From: Candidatus Crickella caballi
Lineage (GTDB): Bacteria > Bacillota > Clostridia > Peptostreptococcales > Anaerovoracaceae
Assembly: GCA_018064665.1 (NCBI GenBank)
Contig: JAGHUV010000014.1
Location: 81,043 to 145,042 of the forward strand
Direction of reading: 5' to 3'
Length of the DNA stretch: 64,000 bases
In this document: piece after piece, positions 1 to 10,414 of the stretch
Layout: each line of letters begins with the position of its first letter
Numbering within the stretch: the stretch's first letter is position 1
Notes under the pieces: model-generated
What the model was told of the DNA's origin: nothing
Databases searched by the model: none
What the model saw: the letters and a program-made list of their open reading frames with translations, nothing else
Made by a program: the position numbers and the translations under genes

Positions 1-37
1 CAGGATATTTTTATGCTGTGAATAGAACCATTTTTTC

Positions 38-66
38 TTGATATTGCGGATTTTAAGAATTATAAT
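38..66 (+). promoter_or_regulatory. sigma70-type promoter upstream of BMP/ABC operon
   Basis: TTGATA - 17 nt - TATAAT. Confidence 0.6.
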
Positions 67-158
67 GGTACTATCATATTATAATTCGCTGATGTGCTGT
101 AAAGGCAATTTGGCACTAAGCGGAGAACTCTCTATTATTATTACAGGAGGAACATTTT

Positions 159-1358
159 ATGAAGAAGAAACTTATTGCTATGCTGGTTTGCCTGACCATG
201 GTAATGATGCCTATTCTTTCAAGCTGCGGCGGTAATGACTCTGACGCTGGCGATGGCATCAAAGTTGGACTGATCTGTCTCCATGACGAGAACTCAACTT
301 ATGACCTCAACTTCATCAACGCATTCAACGAAACATGCGAGAAGCTGGGAGTTACAGGTATCGTTAAGACTAACGTTCCAGAGGGACAGGAGTGCTACGA
401 TACAGCTGGTGAGCTCGTAGACGAGGGCTGCTCAATTATCTTCGCTGACTCCTTCGGTCATGAGGACTTCATGATCCAGGCAGCTAAGGAATATCCTGAA
501 GTGCAGTTCTGCCATGCAACAGGAACTAAGGCTCACACTGAGGGTCTTGACAACTACCACAATGCATTCGCAGCTATCTATCAGGGACGTTACCTTGCAG
601 GAGTTGCTGCAGGTATGAAGCTGAACGAGATGATCGAGGCTGGCACTATCACTGCTGACAAGGCTAAGATCGGATATGTTGGAGCATTCACTTATGCAGA
701 AGTAGTTTCCGGTTACACATCATTCTTCCTTGGCGCTCGTTCTGTATGCGAATCCGCAACTATGGACGTAACATTCACTGGTTCATGGTATGACGAGACA
801 GCTGAGAAGGAAGGCGCTAACAAGCTGATCCAGGGCGGATGCGTTCTGATTTCACAGCACGCTGACTCCATGGGAGCTCCTACAGCTTGTGAAGAGGCAG
901 GAGTACCTGACGTTTCCTACAACGGAAGCACAGTTGATGCTTGCCCTAACACATTCATCGTTGCATCAAAGATCAACTGGTCACCTTACTATGAGTATGC
1001 AATCACTGCTGCTCAGAACGGTGAGGCTATCGATGCTGACTGGACTGGAACTCTTGAGACAGGTTCTGTAGAGCTTACAGACATTAACGAGAAGGCTGCT
1101 GCAGCAGGCACTGCTGAGAAGCTGGAAGAGGTTAAGGCTGGACTTATCGATGGATCCATCCACGTATTCGATGCTGCTAAGTTCACTAAGGACGGCGCTG
1201 CACTGACAAGCTATCAGGCTGACGTAGATACTGATGCTGATTACACACCAGACACAGAGGTAATCGTTGATGGTTACTTCCATGAGTCAGAGTTCAGATC
1301 AGCTCCTTACTTCGATCTCCAGATTGATGGTATCAACCTGCTTGATACAGCATTCTAA
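159..1358 (+). CDS. BMP family (basic membrane protein / purine nucleoside binding) substrate-binding lipoprotein
   Basis: Signal peptide with lipobox (LSSCGG), BMP-like body, RBS aggagg; followed by matching ABC ATPase and two permeases. Confidence 0.9.
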   Translation: MKKKLIAMLVCLTMVMMPILSSCGGNDSDAGDGIKVGLICLHDENSTYDLNFINAFNETCEKLGVTGIVKTNVPEGQECYDTAGELVDEGCSIIFADSFGHEDFMIQAAKEYPEVQFCHATGTKAHTEGLDNYHNAFAAIYQGRYLAGVAAGMKLNEMIEAGTITADKAKIGYVGAFTYAEVVSGYTSFFLGARSVCESATMDVTFTGSWYDETAEKEGANKLIQGGCVLISQHADSMGAPTACEEAGVPDVSYNGSTVDACPNTFIVASKINWSPYYEYAITAAQNGEAIDADWTGTLETGSVELTDINEKAAAAGTAEKLEEVKAGLIDGSIHVFDAAKFTKDGAALTSYQADVDTDADYTPDTEVIVDGYFHESEFRSAPYFDLQIDGINLLDTAF

Positions 1359-1403
1359 TTCGGTGTAGGATACAGTACTCACTATTAACTAATAATTAGA
1401 AAT

Positions 1404-1435
1404 GACCGGTCCCCAGGGAGTGGGACCGGTCATAT
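1404..1435 (+). terminator. GC-rich hairpin between BMP gene and ABC ATPase (possible partial terminator/mRNA stabiliser)
   Basis: atgaccggtccc ... gggaccggtcat inverted repeat. Confidence 0.6.
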
Positions 1436-1474
1436 TTCAAAATAACAGACCCAAAACAGAAGGGGGACATAATT

Positions 1475-3037
1475 TTGAAAGATAACAGAACACCCGCAGT
1501 ATCAATGCGGAATATTTCAAAAGCGTTTGGCGACAAGATTGCCAATAAAAAAGTAAATTTGGATATCTACCGTGGCGAGATTCTTTCACTTCTTGGAGAG
1601 AACGGTTCCGGTAAGACTACCCTGATGAACATGCTTTCAGGAATTTATTTTCCTGATGAAGGAGAAATCTATATTGACGGAAAACCTGTCATGATTTCTT
1701 CACCTAAGGATGCGTTTGATCACGGCATCGGAATGATTCACCAGCACTTTAAGCTTGTTAATGTATTCAGTGCTGCTGAGAATATTGTTCTCGGAATGGA
1801 AACAGATCCGGATGGAAATCCTATTCCTAAGGGCAAAATCAATATTGAAGAAGCATCAAAGCGTATACGTGAGATATGTGAACTCTACGGATTTGACGTA
1901 GATCCTGATCAGAAGGTTTACGATATGTCAGTATCACAGAAGCAGACTGTAGAAATCGTTAAGGTTCTCTACAGAGGCGCTGACATTCTGATACTTGACG
2001 AGCCTACAGCCGTACTTACTCCGCAGGAGACAGAAAAGCTCTTTGCAGTACTTCGCAACATGAAGGCTGATGGCAAGACAGTTGTAATTATTACTCATAA
2101 ACTGCATGAAGTAGAGGCCATCTCAGATAAGGTGGCAGTCCTCAGAAAAGGCGAATTCATAGGACAACTGATTACAAAAGATACCAACGCTCAGGAAATG
2201 ACCAACATGATGGTAGGGCGTGAGGTTAAGCTGAATATAGACAGACCTGAACCAAAGGAAGTTAAGCCTCGTATCGTGGTTAAGAATCTTACGGTTAAGT
2301 CTGAAGACGGCATAGTTAAACTTGACGATGTTTCATTTACTGCCAACACAGGCGAAGTTCTTGGTATCGCGGGTATTTCCGGCTGCGGCCAGAAGGAACT
2401 TCTGGAGTCTATTGCAGGATTGCAGGCAATCGATGGCGGAGAGATCCTCTTTATTGAGGATGATGGCAAGGAAACAAATCTTGTCGGCATTGATCCGGTA
2501 GAGATCGACCGCATGGGTGTATCCCTTGCATTCGTGCCAGAGGACAGACTCGGTATGGGACTTGTAGCTGATATGGACCTTGCTGACAATATGATGCTGA
2601 GATCCTATAGAGCCGGCAAGGGTAGCTTTACAGATCGTAAATCACCTAGAGAACTTGCTGAGAAGATCGTAGACGAGCTCGAGGTTGTAACCCCGGGCAT
2701 CGATACACCTGTCCGCAGACTTTCGGGTGGTAACATCCAGAAAGTGCTTGTAGGTCGTGAAATTGCGCTTAATCCTACAGTTCTTATGACAGCATATGCT
2801 GTAAGAGGTCTGGATATCAACGCTTCATACATGATTTATGATCTGGTCAACAAGCAGAAGGAACGTGGAGTAGCTGTAATTTTCGTCGGAGAAGACCTCG
2901 ACGTACTGCTTGAACTTTCTGACCGTATACTCGTACTTTGCGGAGGCAAGGTAAGCGGTATCGTAGACGGAAAAACTGCAGAGAAGAATGAAGTCGGACT
3001 TCTCATGACTAAACTCGGAGGTGGTGAAATTGGATAA
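1475..3037 (+). CDS. ABC transporter ATP-binding protein with two NBDs (nucleoside/BMP type)
   Basis: Two NBDs, Walker A GENGSGKTT, signature motifs; TTG start after agggggac. Confidence 0.9.
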   Translation: MKDNRTPAVSMRNISKAFGDKIANKKVNLDIYRGEILSLLGENGSGKTTLMNMLSGIYFPDEGEIYIDGKPVMISSPKDAFDHGIGMIHQHFKLVNVFSAAENIVLGMETDPDGNPIPKGKINIEEASKRIREICELYGFDVDPDQKVYDMSVSQKQTVEIVKVLYRGADILILDEPTAVLTPQETEKLFAVLRNMKADGKTVVIITHKLHEVEAISDKVAVLRKGEFIGQLITKDTNAQEMTNMMVGREVKLNIDRPEPKEVKPRIVVKNLTVKSEDGIVKLDDVSFTANTGEVLGIAGISGCGQKELLESIAGLQAIDGGEILFIEDDGKETNLVGIDPVEIDRMGVSLAFVPEDRLGMGLVADMDLADNMMLRSYRAGKGSFTDRKSPRELAEKIVDELEVVTPGIDTPVRRLSGGNIQKVLVGREIALNPTVLMTAYAVRGLDINASYMIYDLVNKQKERGVAVIFVGEDLDVLLELSDRILVLCGGKVSGIVDGKTAEKNEVGLLMTKLGGGEIG

Positions 3038-4142
3038 TAAAGATATTAAAGAACCATTGATCCATATCACTAAGCGTAAGGCTATTCCTAAGAAGCAGGA
3101 ATGGACGATCAGACTTTTAAGTATACTCTTTGCACTTATCGTCTGCGCTATAGTTATGGCTGTTACTACACACCTCAATCCTATTGCAGTATATGCAGAG
3201 ATATTCGACGGTTCATTCGGCAGCCCTCGTAAGATGTGGATACTTGCCAAGGAGCTCTCAATTCTTCTGATGGTATCTGTTGCTCTTGCACCTGCGTTCA
3301 AGATGAAGTTCTGGAACCTCGGTGGAGAGGGTCAGATGCTTGCAGGAATACTTGCTACAGCAGCATGTATGATATACATGGGAAAGAATTTACCTAGTGC
3401 AGTTATTATCCCTGTTTCTCTGGTATGTGCTGTACTTGCAGGTGGACTTTGGGCATTCATCCCGGCATTCTTCAAGGCTAAGTGGAACACTAACGAAACA
3501 CTGTTCACCCTTATGATGAACTATGTAGGAATGCAGCTTGTTGCATACTACATTATCATCTGGGAGTCACCTAAGGGCTCCGGTAAGGTTGGAATTATCA
3601 ACCAGAGCAGTGGAGCAGGCTGGCTGCCTAACCTTTTCGGTCAGCCGTATCTCTTAGTTGTTCTGGTAGCACTGGCCGTAACAGTTGGCATGTTTATCTA
3701 TATGAACTATAGTAAGCATGGTTTTGAGATCAGCGTAGTAGGTGAGAGCCAGAACACTGCTAAGTATGTTGGTGTTAAGGTTGACAGAGTTATCATGAGA
3801 ACTCTTCTTCTTACAGGAGCAATTTGCGGTCTTGTAGGTTGGCTCATGGTAGCTGGTACTGACCATACAATCACTACTACTCTCGGCGGAGGCAGAGGCT
3901 TCCTCGGAGTACTGGTTGCATGGCTTGCTCACTTTAACCCTATCGGAATGATTCTTTCAGGATTCCTGATCGTATTCATGTCAAGAGGTGCTTCGGAAAT
4001 TTCGACAGCATTCGGACTGAATGAGTCATTCGGAGATATTATGACAGGAATTATTCTGTTCTTCGTAATCGGAAGTGAGTTCTTCATTAATTACGAAGTA
4101 CATTTCCGTAAGTCACACAGAAAGGAGGCTGCAGATGTTTAG
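3030..4142 (+). CDS. ABC transporter permease (nucleoside type)
   Basis: Multi-TM permease in operon; likely TTG start at 3030 after ggaggt (ORF track starts at 3021). Confidence 0.85.
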   Translation: MDNKDIKEPLIHITKRKAIPKKQEWTIRLLSILFALIVCAIVMAVTTHLNPIAVYAEIFDGSFGSPRKMWILAKELSILLMVSVALAPAFKMKFWNLGGEGQMLAGILATAACMIYMGKNLPSAVIIPVSLVCAVLAGGLWAFIPAFFKAKWNTNETLFTLMMNYVGMQLVAYYIIIWESPKGSGKVGIINQSSGAGWLPNLFGQPYLLVVLVALAVTVGMFIYMNYSKHGFEISVVGESQNTAKYVGVKVDRVIMRTLLLTGAICGLVGWLMVAGTDHTITTTLGGGRGFLGVLVAWLAHFNPIGMILSGFLIVFMSRGASEISTAFGLNESFGDIMTGIILFFVIGSEFFINYEVHFRKSHRKEAADV

Positions 4143-5121
4143 TCTTGTTACATTCATACCAAGAGCTATCGTTCAGAGTATTCCTCTGTTGCTCGGTTGT
4201 ACAGGTGAGACTCTTAACGAGAAAGTCGGAAGCCTCAACCTGGGTATCCCGGGAGTTATGTACGTAGGAGCTATTTCAGGCGTAATCGGTTCATTCCTTT
4301 ACGAGAACTCAGGCGCACAATTTAACGGAGTAGTCGGTGTACTTATTCCGCTTATTTCCTGCCTTGTAGGCTCACTGCTTATGGGACTCATATTCTGTCT
4401 CCTTACAGTAACACTGAGAGCTAACCAGAACGTAACAGGTCTTGCAATGACCACATTCGGAGTTGGTTTCGGTAACTTCTTCGGAGGTTCCATCATGAAG
4501 CTGACAGGATCCGACGTTCCTTCAATCGCTCTTACTGCTACAAGTGGTGCATTTAAGACCGGATTCCCTGCTTCGATGAGAGGTGGCGCAATAGGACAGG
4601 TTCTGTTCTCATATGGATTCATGACATATGTAGCTATTGCAATTGCTCTTATAGCACACTTCATCCTCAAGAAGACCCGTACGGGACTTGAGCTCAGAGC
4701 TGTTGGTGAGAACCCGGCTACTGCAGACGCTGCAGGAATCAATATCACAAAGTATAAGTACTTCTCGATCTGCATAGGATGCATGATCGCCGGACTTGGC
4801 GGACTCTTCTATGTAATGGACTACGCAAGTGGTGTATGGTCAAACGACGCATTCGGTGACAGAGGATGGCTTGCTATCGCACTGGTTATCTTCTCAATCT
4901 GGCGTCCTAACGTTGCAGTACTTGAGTCTATCCTCTTCGGTGGACTGCTCATCCTGTACCTCTACATTCCTACAGGCACCAACTTTGCCACTAAGGAACT
5001 GTACAAGATGATTCCTTATATCGTTACAATCATTGTTCTTATCTTCATCAGTGTTAAGAACAAGAAGGACAGTCAGCCACCTGAAGCGCTTGGACTTCCG
5101 TACTTCAGAGAAGACAGGTAA
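4135..5121 (+). CDS. ABC transporter permease (nucleoside type)
   Basis: Multi-TM permease; ATG at 4135 preceded by aaaggagg. Confidence 0.87.
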   Translation: MFSLVTFIPRAIVQSIPLLLGCTGETLNEKVGSLNLGIPGVMYVGAISGVIGSFLYENSGAQFNGVVGVLIPLISCLVGSLLMGLIFCLLTVTLRANQNVTGLAMTTFGVGFGNFFGGSIMKLTGSDVPSIALTATSGAFKTGFPASMRGGAIGQVLFSYGFMTYVAIAIALIAHFILKKTRTGLELRAVGENPATADAAGINITKYKYFSICIGCMIAGLGGLFYVMDYASGVWSNDAFGDRGWLAIALVIFSIWRPNVAVLESILFGGLLILYLYIPTGTNFATKELYKMIPYIVTIIVLIFISVKNKKDSQPPEALGLPYFREDR

Positions 5122-5145
5122 CACAATACTAATATTAAATCACTT

Positions 5146-5177
5146 AAAAGGAAGGCACTTTTGTGCTTTCCTTTTAT
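5146..5177 (+). terminator. Rho-independent terminator after ABC operon
   Basis: aaaaggaaggcac tttt gtgctttcctttt. Confidence 0.7.
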
Positions 5178-5198
5178 AGCATAGAAGGGAGAAATGAC

Positions 5199-6905
5199 TT
5201 GAAATACGAGACATATAAGAAACTTTCAAGTGCTACACTTGGCAAGGTTAAAGCTGATTTGGTTTTCAAGAACTGCAAAATCGTAGATGTATTCACAGGA
5301 GAAGTGGTGGAGTCCTGTGTAGGTGTTAAGGACGGCATCATTCTTGGTGTTTCCAAGTCATATAAGGGTAAGAAGGAAATCGATCTGGGCGGAGCATATA
5401 TCGCACCCGGATTTATCGATGCGCATCTGCATCTTGAGTCAACAATGGTAGCTCCTGCAGAGCTCGTTGCGACTGCTGCAGCTTGCGGTACCACAACATT
5501 CATCGTTGACCCGCATGAGGCCGCTAACGTATCGGGAGCTGACGGTATCAACTACATACTTGATCAGACTGAGAACTCAGATGCAAACGTATTTGTGATG
5601 CTGCCATCTTGTGTACCTGCAACTGACATAGACGATAACGGTTGCATGATTGCTGCCAACGATATGTATCCGTTTATCGGCAATCCTCGTATCCTCGGAC
5701 TCGGAGAAGTAATGGACGATGATGCTGTAATAAACGGCAGCCCGAGAATGTTTGCTAAATTTGCACTTTTCGAGCATCAGACTATTGACGGTCATGCACC
5801 ATTCCTGCCTAACAAAATGCTGTCGGCATACAAGCTGGCAGGTGTAGACACTGACCATGAGGCATCTACATTCGAGTATGCACTTGAGGAAGCAAGAAGA
5901 GGTATTCACGTTCATGTAAGAGAGGGTTCTGCAGCTCACAACGTTGATGACATCGTAAGCGGTCTTGTCAGAACAGGTATTGATACTGATAACTTCAGCT
6001 TCTGCACAGATGATAAGCACATCGAGGATATCCTGAGAGAAGGACATATCGTATATAACGTTAGAAGAGCCGTTGAGCTCGGTCTTGACCCATTTAAGGC
6101 AATCAAGATGGCTACAATCAATACTGCAAAGTGCTACGGCCTGAAGGACCTCGGAGCAATCGCACCGGGATATCAGGCAGATTTTGTCATCTTCGACAAT
6201 ATGAAGGACTTCAACGTACTTGATGTATACTTCAAGGGAAAGAAAATCGACAAGGAAGCCAATGTCAAGGTTAAGAAGTGTCCATCAGCACTGAAGCATA
6301 CTGTTAATATCAGCAAGGTTAAGGCATCTGATTTCGCTCTTCCTATCGGAGCTCAGACAACTCATGTTATCGGCATGGAGCCTAAGCAGATAGTAACCAG
6401 CGATCTCACAGCGCACTTTGACAAAACTGATAATTTCGTGCCACACGACGGATATCTCAAGATTGCAGCTGTTGAAAGACATCACAACAGCGGTAAAATC
6501 GGCGTTGCTGTTACCAAGGGCTACGGAATTAAGGGTGGAGCTATAGCTTCCTCCGTATCTCACGACTCACACAACATTATCGTTATCGGTGACAATGACG
6601 AGGATATCGCAATTGCGGTTAATGAAATTGCACGCGTGCAGGGTGGATACACTGTTGTACAGAACGGCAAGGTTTATGAGACTTTGCCACTGCCTATCAT
6701 GGGCCTTATGACAGATGTACACTTTGAGGAAGTTAACGAGAAGCTCAAAGTTATGAAGGAAAAAGCTTTTGAGATGGGTGTGTCCAAAGATTTCGATCCG
6801 TTCATCACTTTGTCCTTCATGGCTCTTACGGTTATTCCTCAGCTCAGAGTAACACCGAGAGGTCTTTACAGAGTATCTGACAAAGGATCGGGATTCATCA
6901 AGTAA
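5199..6905 (+). CDS. ade: adenine deaminase
   Basis: DAHLHLEST metal motif, DPHEAANVSG, SFCTDDKH, SHDSHNI; likely TTG start at 5199 after gaaggga. Confidence 0.92.
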   Translation: MKYETYKKLSSATLGKVKADLVFKNCKIVDVFTGEVVESCVGVKDGIILGVSKSYKGKKEIDLGGAYIAPGFIDAHLHLESTMVAPAELVATAAACGTTTFIVDPHEAANVSGADGINYILDQTENSDANVFVMLPSCVPATDIDDNGCMIAANDMYPFIGNPRILGLGEVMDDDAVINGSPRMFAKFALFEHQTIDGHAPFLPNKMLSAYKLAGVDTDHEASTFEYALEEARRGIHVHVREGSAAHNVDDIVSGLVRTGIDTDNFSFCTDDKHIEDILREGHIVYNVRRAVELGLDPFKAIKMATINTAKCYGLKDLGAIAPGYQADFVIFDNMKDFNVLDVYFKGKKIDKEANVKVKKCPSALKHTVNISKVKASDFALPIGAQTTHVIGMEPKQIVTSDLTAHFDKTDNFVPHDGYLKIAAVERHHNSGKIGVAVTKGYGIKGGAIASSVSHDSHNIIVIGDNDEDIAIAVNEIARVQGGYTVVQNGKVYETLPLPIMGLMTDVHFEEVNEKLKVMKEKAFEMGVSKDFDPFITLSFMALTVIPQLRVTPRGLYRVSDKGSGFIK

Positions 6906-6906
6906 T

Positions 6907-8046
6907 ATGTTAAATATGTCAGTAAACAATTCAGATATAACAGAATCAATCAAGCTTGCGGAGGAGCATCGTGCTTTATTGCACGGTGTTCCCGAGAAAG
7001 CTTATGAAGAGCATAAGACTACAGCTTATATCAGAAAAATCTGTGAGTCCTATCCTGTAGATATTATTGATATCGGAATGGAAACCGGTGTTGTATGCTA
7101 TCTTGATGCAGGAAAGGATGATACAGTAGCGCTTAGAGCGGATATTGATGCCGTTCCGACAGAGGAGGGCCCTAAGCATGTATGCGGACATGATGCGCAT
7201 ACAGCGTCGCTTCTCGGAGCCATGCACTATCTTTGCAATATTAAGGATGAGCTCACTCACAATGTGATGTTCATTTTTCAGGCTGCCGAAGAGGATACAA
7301 CGGGAGCGAGGTCAATACTTGATAGCGGTCTGTTGGACAAAGCACCTCAGAAGCCAATCAGACTGTTCGGCATTCACAACAGGCCTGAAGCAGACTGCGG
7401 TGATATCATAGTTCATCAGGGTGGACTGATGGCCGAGAAGAGCTCGTTCAATATCAGGTACACTGGTGTTGTAGGACACAGCTCGATGCCGCAGAAGTGC
7501 ATTGATCCTATTGCACCGGCTGCTGCTTTGGTAAGCAGTATACAGACTATAGTAAGTAAGAATGTTGATCCGTTTGACCCGGTAATGTGCACTGTTAACA
7601 GCCTGAGGGCAGGAGAGCCGGATGTGGCCGTTCCAGAGGATGCTGTGATTACAGGATATATCAGGTCGTTCAATCATGATGCACACAAGCGCATGGAGGA
7701 AAGACTCAGCACGCTTGCGAAAGGCATTGCGGATGCCTATGAATGCAAATCGGATATAGAGATAATCAGACTTGTCCCTGCAGTCAATAATTCCGAGAAG
7801 ATGTATTCCATTGCTCTGGAGGCTGCTGAAACTGTTGTTGGCAAAGAGCATATTCTTGACACCAAGCCGTGTATGGCATCTGAAGACTTTGCTGTTCTGG
7901 CAGAGGAGATACCTGCATTCTTCTACTGGGTAGGTAGCGGAACTCCGGGAAAAGATAATGCAGCATGGCATAACAAAGCATTCAAAGTGGATGCACACTA
8001 TACGGAAACAGCCGTGCCACTTCTGTGTGCGGCAGCACTAAAATAG
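6907..8046 (+). CDS. M20 family amidohydrolase/peptidase
   Basis: ALRADIDAVP, CGHDAHTASLLG, QAAEEDTTGA, HSSMPQKCIDPI. Confidence 0.9.
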   Translation: MLNMSVNNSDITESIKLAEEHRALLHGVPEKAYEEHKTTAYIRKICESYPVDIIDIGMETGVVCYLDAGKDDTVALRADIDAVPTEEGPKHVCGHDAHTASLLGAMHYLCNIKDELTHNVMFIFQAAEEDTTGARSILDSGLLDKAPQKPIRLFGIHNRPEADCGDIIVHQGGLMAEKSSFNIRYTGVVGHSSMPQKCIDPIAPAAALVSSIQTIVSKNVDPFDPVMCTVNSLRAGEPDVAVPEDAVITGYIRSFNHDAHKRMEERLSTLAKGIADAYECKSDIEIIRLVPAVNNSEKMYSIALEAAETVVGKEHILDTKPCMASEDFAVLAEEIPAFFYWVGSGTPGKDNAAWHNKAFKVDAHYTETAVPLLCAAALK

Positions 8047-8068
8047 TTAAAAAAGCAGATGCAAAGTT

Positions 8069-9088
8069 ATGGAATTTTACGAAGTAATAAGTAAACTTAA
8101 TACAAATGCCGAGAATCACATGTTTACAGTGTGCTCAGGCGAGCACATCGGAGAGAAGATGATCACATCTTCGGAAGGAACAGTGTGGATGAGTGATAAA
8201 AGCGGCTATTTCAGTATACATTCTGAAGATGTGATGACAGCTGCTAACAATAAAGTGACAGAGATTGATGGAGTTAAGGTTTACTCCGAACTTCTCGGCA
8301 ATAAGGACGAGCTTGTGATCTGCGGAGCAGGGCACGTTTCGATGCCTGTAATTGATCTGGCCAAAACACTGGGATTTCGAGTAGTTGCAATTGATGACAG
8401 AGAACAGTTTGTCAGCAACGCTATTAAGCATGGAGCGGATGAGGGAATATGCACCGGCTTTTCGGAGGCATTGCCAAACATACCGGGGAGTCTTGATACG
8501 TATTTTGTCATCGTTACCAGAGGTCACAAATATGACTCGGATTGTCTGCTCGAGATAGTTAAGAAACCACATGCATATATTGGAATGATTGGAAGCAGAC
8601 GCAAGATAGGAATGGTAAGAGATTTCCTTATCGCCAATGATGTACCTGAAGCTGTGATAGACTCTGTACATATGCCGATCGGACTTGATATCGGAGCTGA
8701 GACACCTGAGGAAATCGCGGTTTCGATTCTTGCGGAGATAATTGGAGTTAAAAATACCGTAAAAAGAAACAGCGGATTCTCGGGTCCGCTGCTGGATGCT
8801 CTTATAAATGATGGAAGAGGACCTGCAGTACTTGCAAGTATAGTATCCAAGAAGGGTTCTGCACCTAGAGGTGCCGGTGCGAGAATGTTATGCGGGCCGA
8901 ACGGGCTTCTGGCCGGAACCATAGGCGGAGGTCTTGCTGAGGCCAGAACATTAGAAAAGGCTGCCGAGATGCTAAGTCAGGACAGCCGAGAGCCTTTCGT
9001 GATACAGGTCGATATGACCGGACAGGAGATTGAAGATGAAGGAATGATATGCGGCGGCGTAATAGAGGTGCTGTTAGAGCGTGTCTAA
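8069..9088 (+). CDS. XdhC/CoxI family protein (Rossmann domain first, XdhC_CoxI domain second)
   Basis: ELVICGAGHVSMPV (Rossmann), IGMIGSRRK, then ASIVSKKGSAPRGAGARML...GTIGGG; MICGG near C-terminus. Confidence 0.88.
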   Translation: MEFYEVISKLNTNAENHMFTVCSGEHIGEKMITSSEGTVWMSDKSGYFSIHSEDVMTAANNKVTEIDGVKVYSELLGNKDELVICGAGHVSMPVIDLAKTLGFRVVAIDDREQFVSNAIKHGADEGICTGFSEALPNIPGSLDTYFVIVTRGHKYDSDCLLEIVKKPHAYIGMIGSRRKIGMVRDFLIANDVPEAVIDSVHMPIGLDIGAETPEEIAVSILAEIIGVKNTVKRNSGFSGPLLDALINDGRGPAVLASIVSKKGSAPRGAGARMLCGPNGLLAGTIGGGLAEARTLEKAAEMLSQDSREPFVIQVDMTGQEIEDEGMICGGVIEVLLERV

Positions 9089-10414
9089 GCTGTCGATATC
9101 CATTGTCTCTTCTTCGCAAGCTGCTTCAACAAGCAGAAGGTCGTCACGGTGAGCAGAGATGATCTGTCTGCCGCCGACATCGCCGGAAAGAGTCATGAGC
9201 TCATCCCTGTAACAAGACGAGAATATTTTGGGATTGCACATCCTTCCTTGCCATGCAAGTGAAACGATGCCTGCAGTCCCTTTTTTGTATGCCTCAGTCA
9301 GAGCTTCAATACTTGAGTTAGTAAGACCCGGCTGGTCGCATACGCAGAACATATACGCATCAGCTTCTCCGGCAGCCTCGATACCAAGCTGCATGCTGTG
9401 AGATATACCGAGGTCAGGCCTTTCATTAATAACCACATCATAGTCCGGCACCAGCGCCGACACTTCATCGTATTGAGTGACGATTATCTTCTTAAACCAA
9501 TCCGAGGAGTTGACGGCATCAAGCACACCGGATATCATCGGACGTCCGTCATACATAATATGCATAAGCTTATTGCTTCCAAATCTCACACTGTTGCCGG
9601 CAGCCTCAAGTATTACAGCAATGCGTGGCTCACAGGAGTCAGGAAGAAGTGTTCCCCAGGCACTCTGTATGCCCGATACGGCAAGCATTTTCTGCAGCTT
9701 ACGAGCTACAGCCTGAAGCTTTTCGTTGTCTGCCTGGTTGAGGAAAACGCGATATTCACCACGGAATCCTTTGGCACCACCGTCAGGCGATGCAAGTACA
9801 GCACGCATGAATGTTTCATCAACAGTATCTCTGTAGATATTATCTGGAACTACATCGGCACAATACATGACGTCCTGAGTATTTTTACCAAATGCGGATA
9901 AACCTGTAACACATACTGTTATATCAGTGCAATCGGGAATTACCGGTTCGTGCTCCGACGGATATTTGAAAGGCATGTGACGAGAGCCGTCTGCTTCTAC
10001 AAGAATAACATCGGCAGCCGTATAGATATAATCCATTATTTCAGATGACGGCATAATTACTTTGCGCGGGTTATCCGGATCTGTTGCTGCAACAAAAACT
10101 ACTCCATGCTTCGCAAGATTATCGTTAATGTCCCGGCATAATAAGTCTGCCGAATCTACTGAATTCTGTATAAGCGAAACTACATCGATGTAAGGATTAA
10201 ATATCTCATCCGAAGTAGAGTAGGGATGTCGCATGTGGGTGGTGGTTGTCACGATAACACTCTTGCCTGATTCAGCAAGCTGCTTAGCCCACGCAAAAAT
10301 GAGAGAGGTCTTGCCGCCTGCACCGACTACGCTTATTACAGCATGATCAGGAAGTTCGAGCCTTAGAGCCTCTGAGATGCTGCTTTGTATACCTTTTAAA
10401 TTCCATGTCTTCAT
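9074..10414 (-). CDS. YqeC-like selenium cofactor protein fused to MocA-like molybdenum cofactor cytidylyltransferase
   Basis: N-term SVVGAGGKTSLIFAWAKQL + VTTTTHM (YqeC); C-term ILEAAGNSVRFGSNKLM ... CDQPGLT ... GDVGGRQII (MocA). Confidence 0.88.
   Translation of the reverse strand: MKTWNLKGIQSSISEALRLELPDHAVISVVGAGGKTSLIFAWAKQLAESGKSVIVTTTTHMRHPYSTSDEIFNPYIDVVSLIQNSVDSADLLCRDINDNLAKHGVVFVAATDPDNPRKVIMPSSEIMDYIYTAADVILVEADGSRHMPFKYPSEHEPVIPDCTDITVCVTGLSAFGKNTQDVMYCADVVPDNIYRDTVDETFMRAVLASPDGGAKGFRGEYRVFLNQADNEKLQAVARKLQKMLAVSGIQSAWGTLLPDSCEPRIAVILEAAGNSVRFGSNKLMHIMYDGRPMISGVLDAVNSSDWFKKIIVTQYDEVSALVPDYDVVINERPDLGISHSMQLGIEAAGEADAYMFCVCDQPGLTNSSIEALTEAYKKGTAGIVSLAWQGRMCNPKIFSSCYRDELMTLSGDVGGRQIISAHRDDLLLVEAACEEETMDIDSLDTL

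Noticed and set aside
1-158. Possible purine riboswitch upstream of the BMP operon
   Set aside because: The purine aptamer conserved blocks are absent; only a promoter and unstructured-looking leader were visible.
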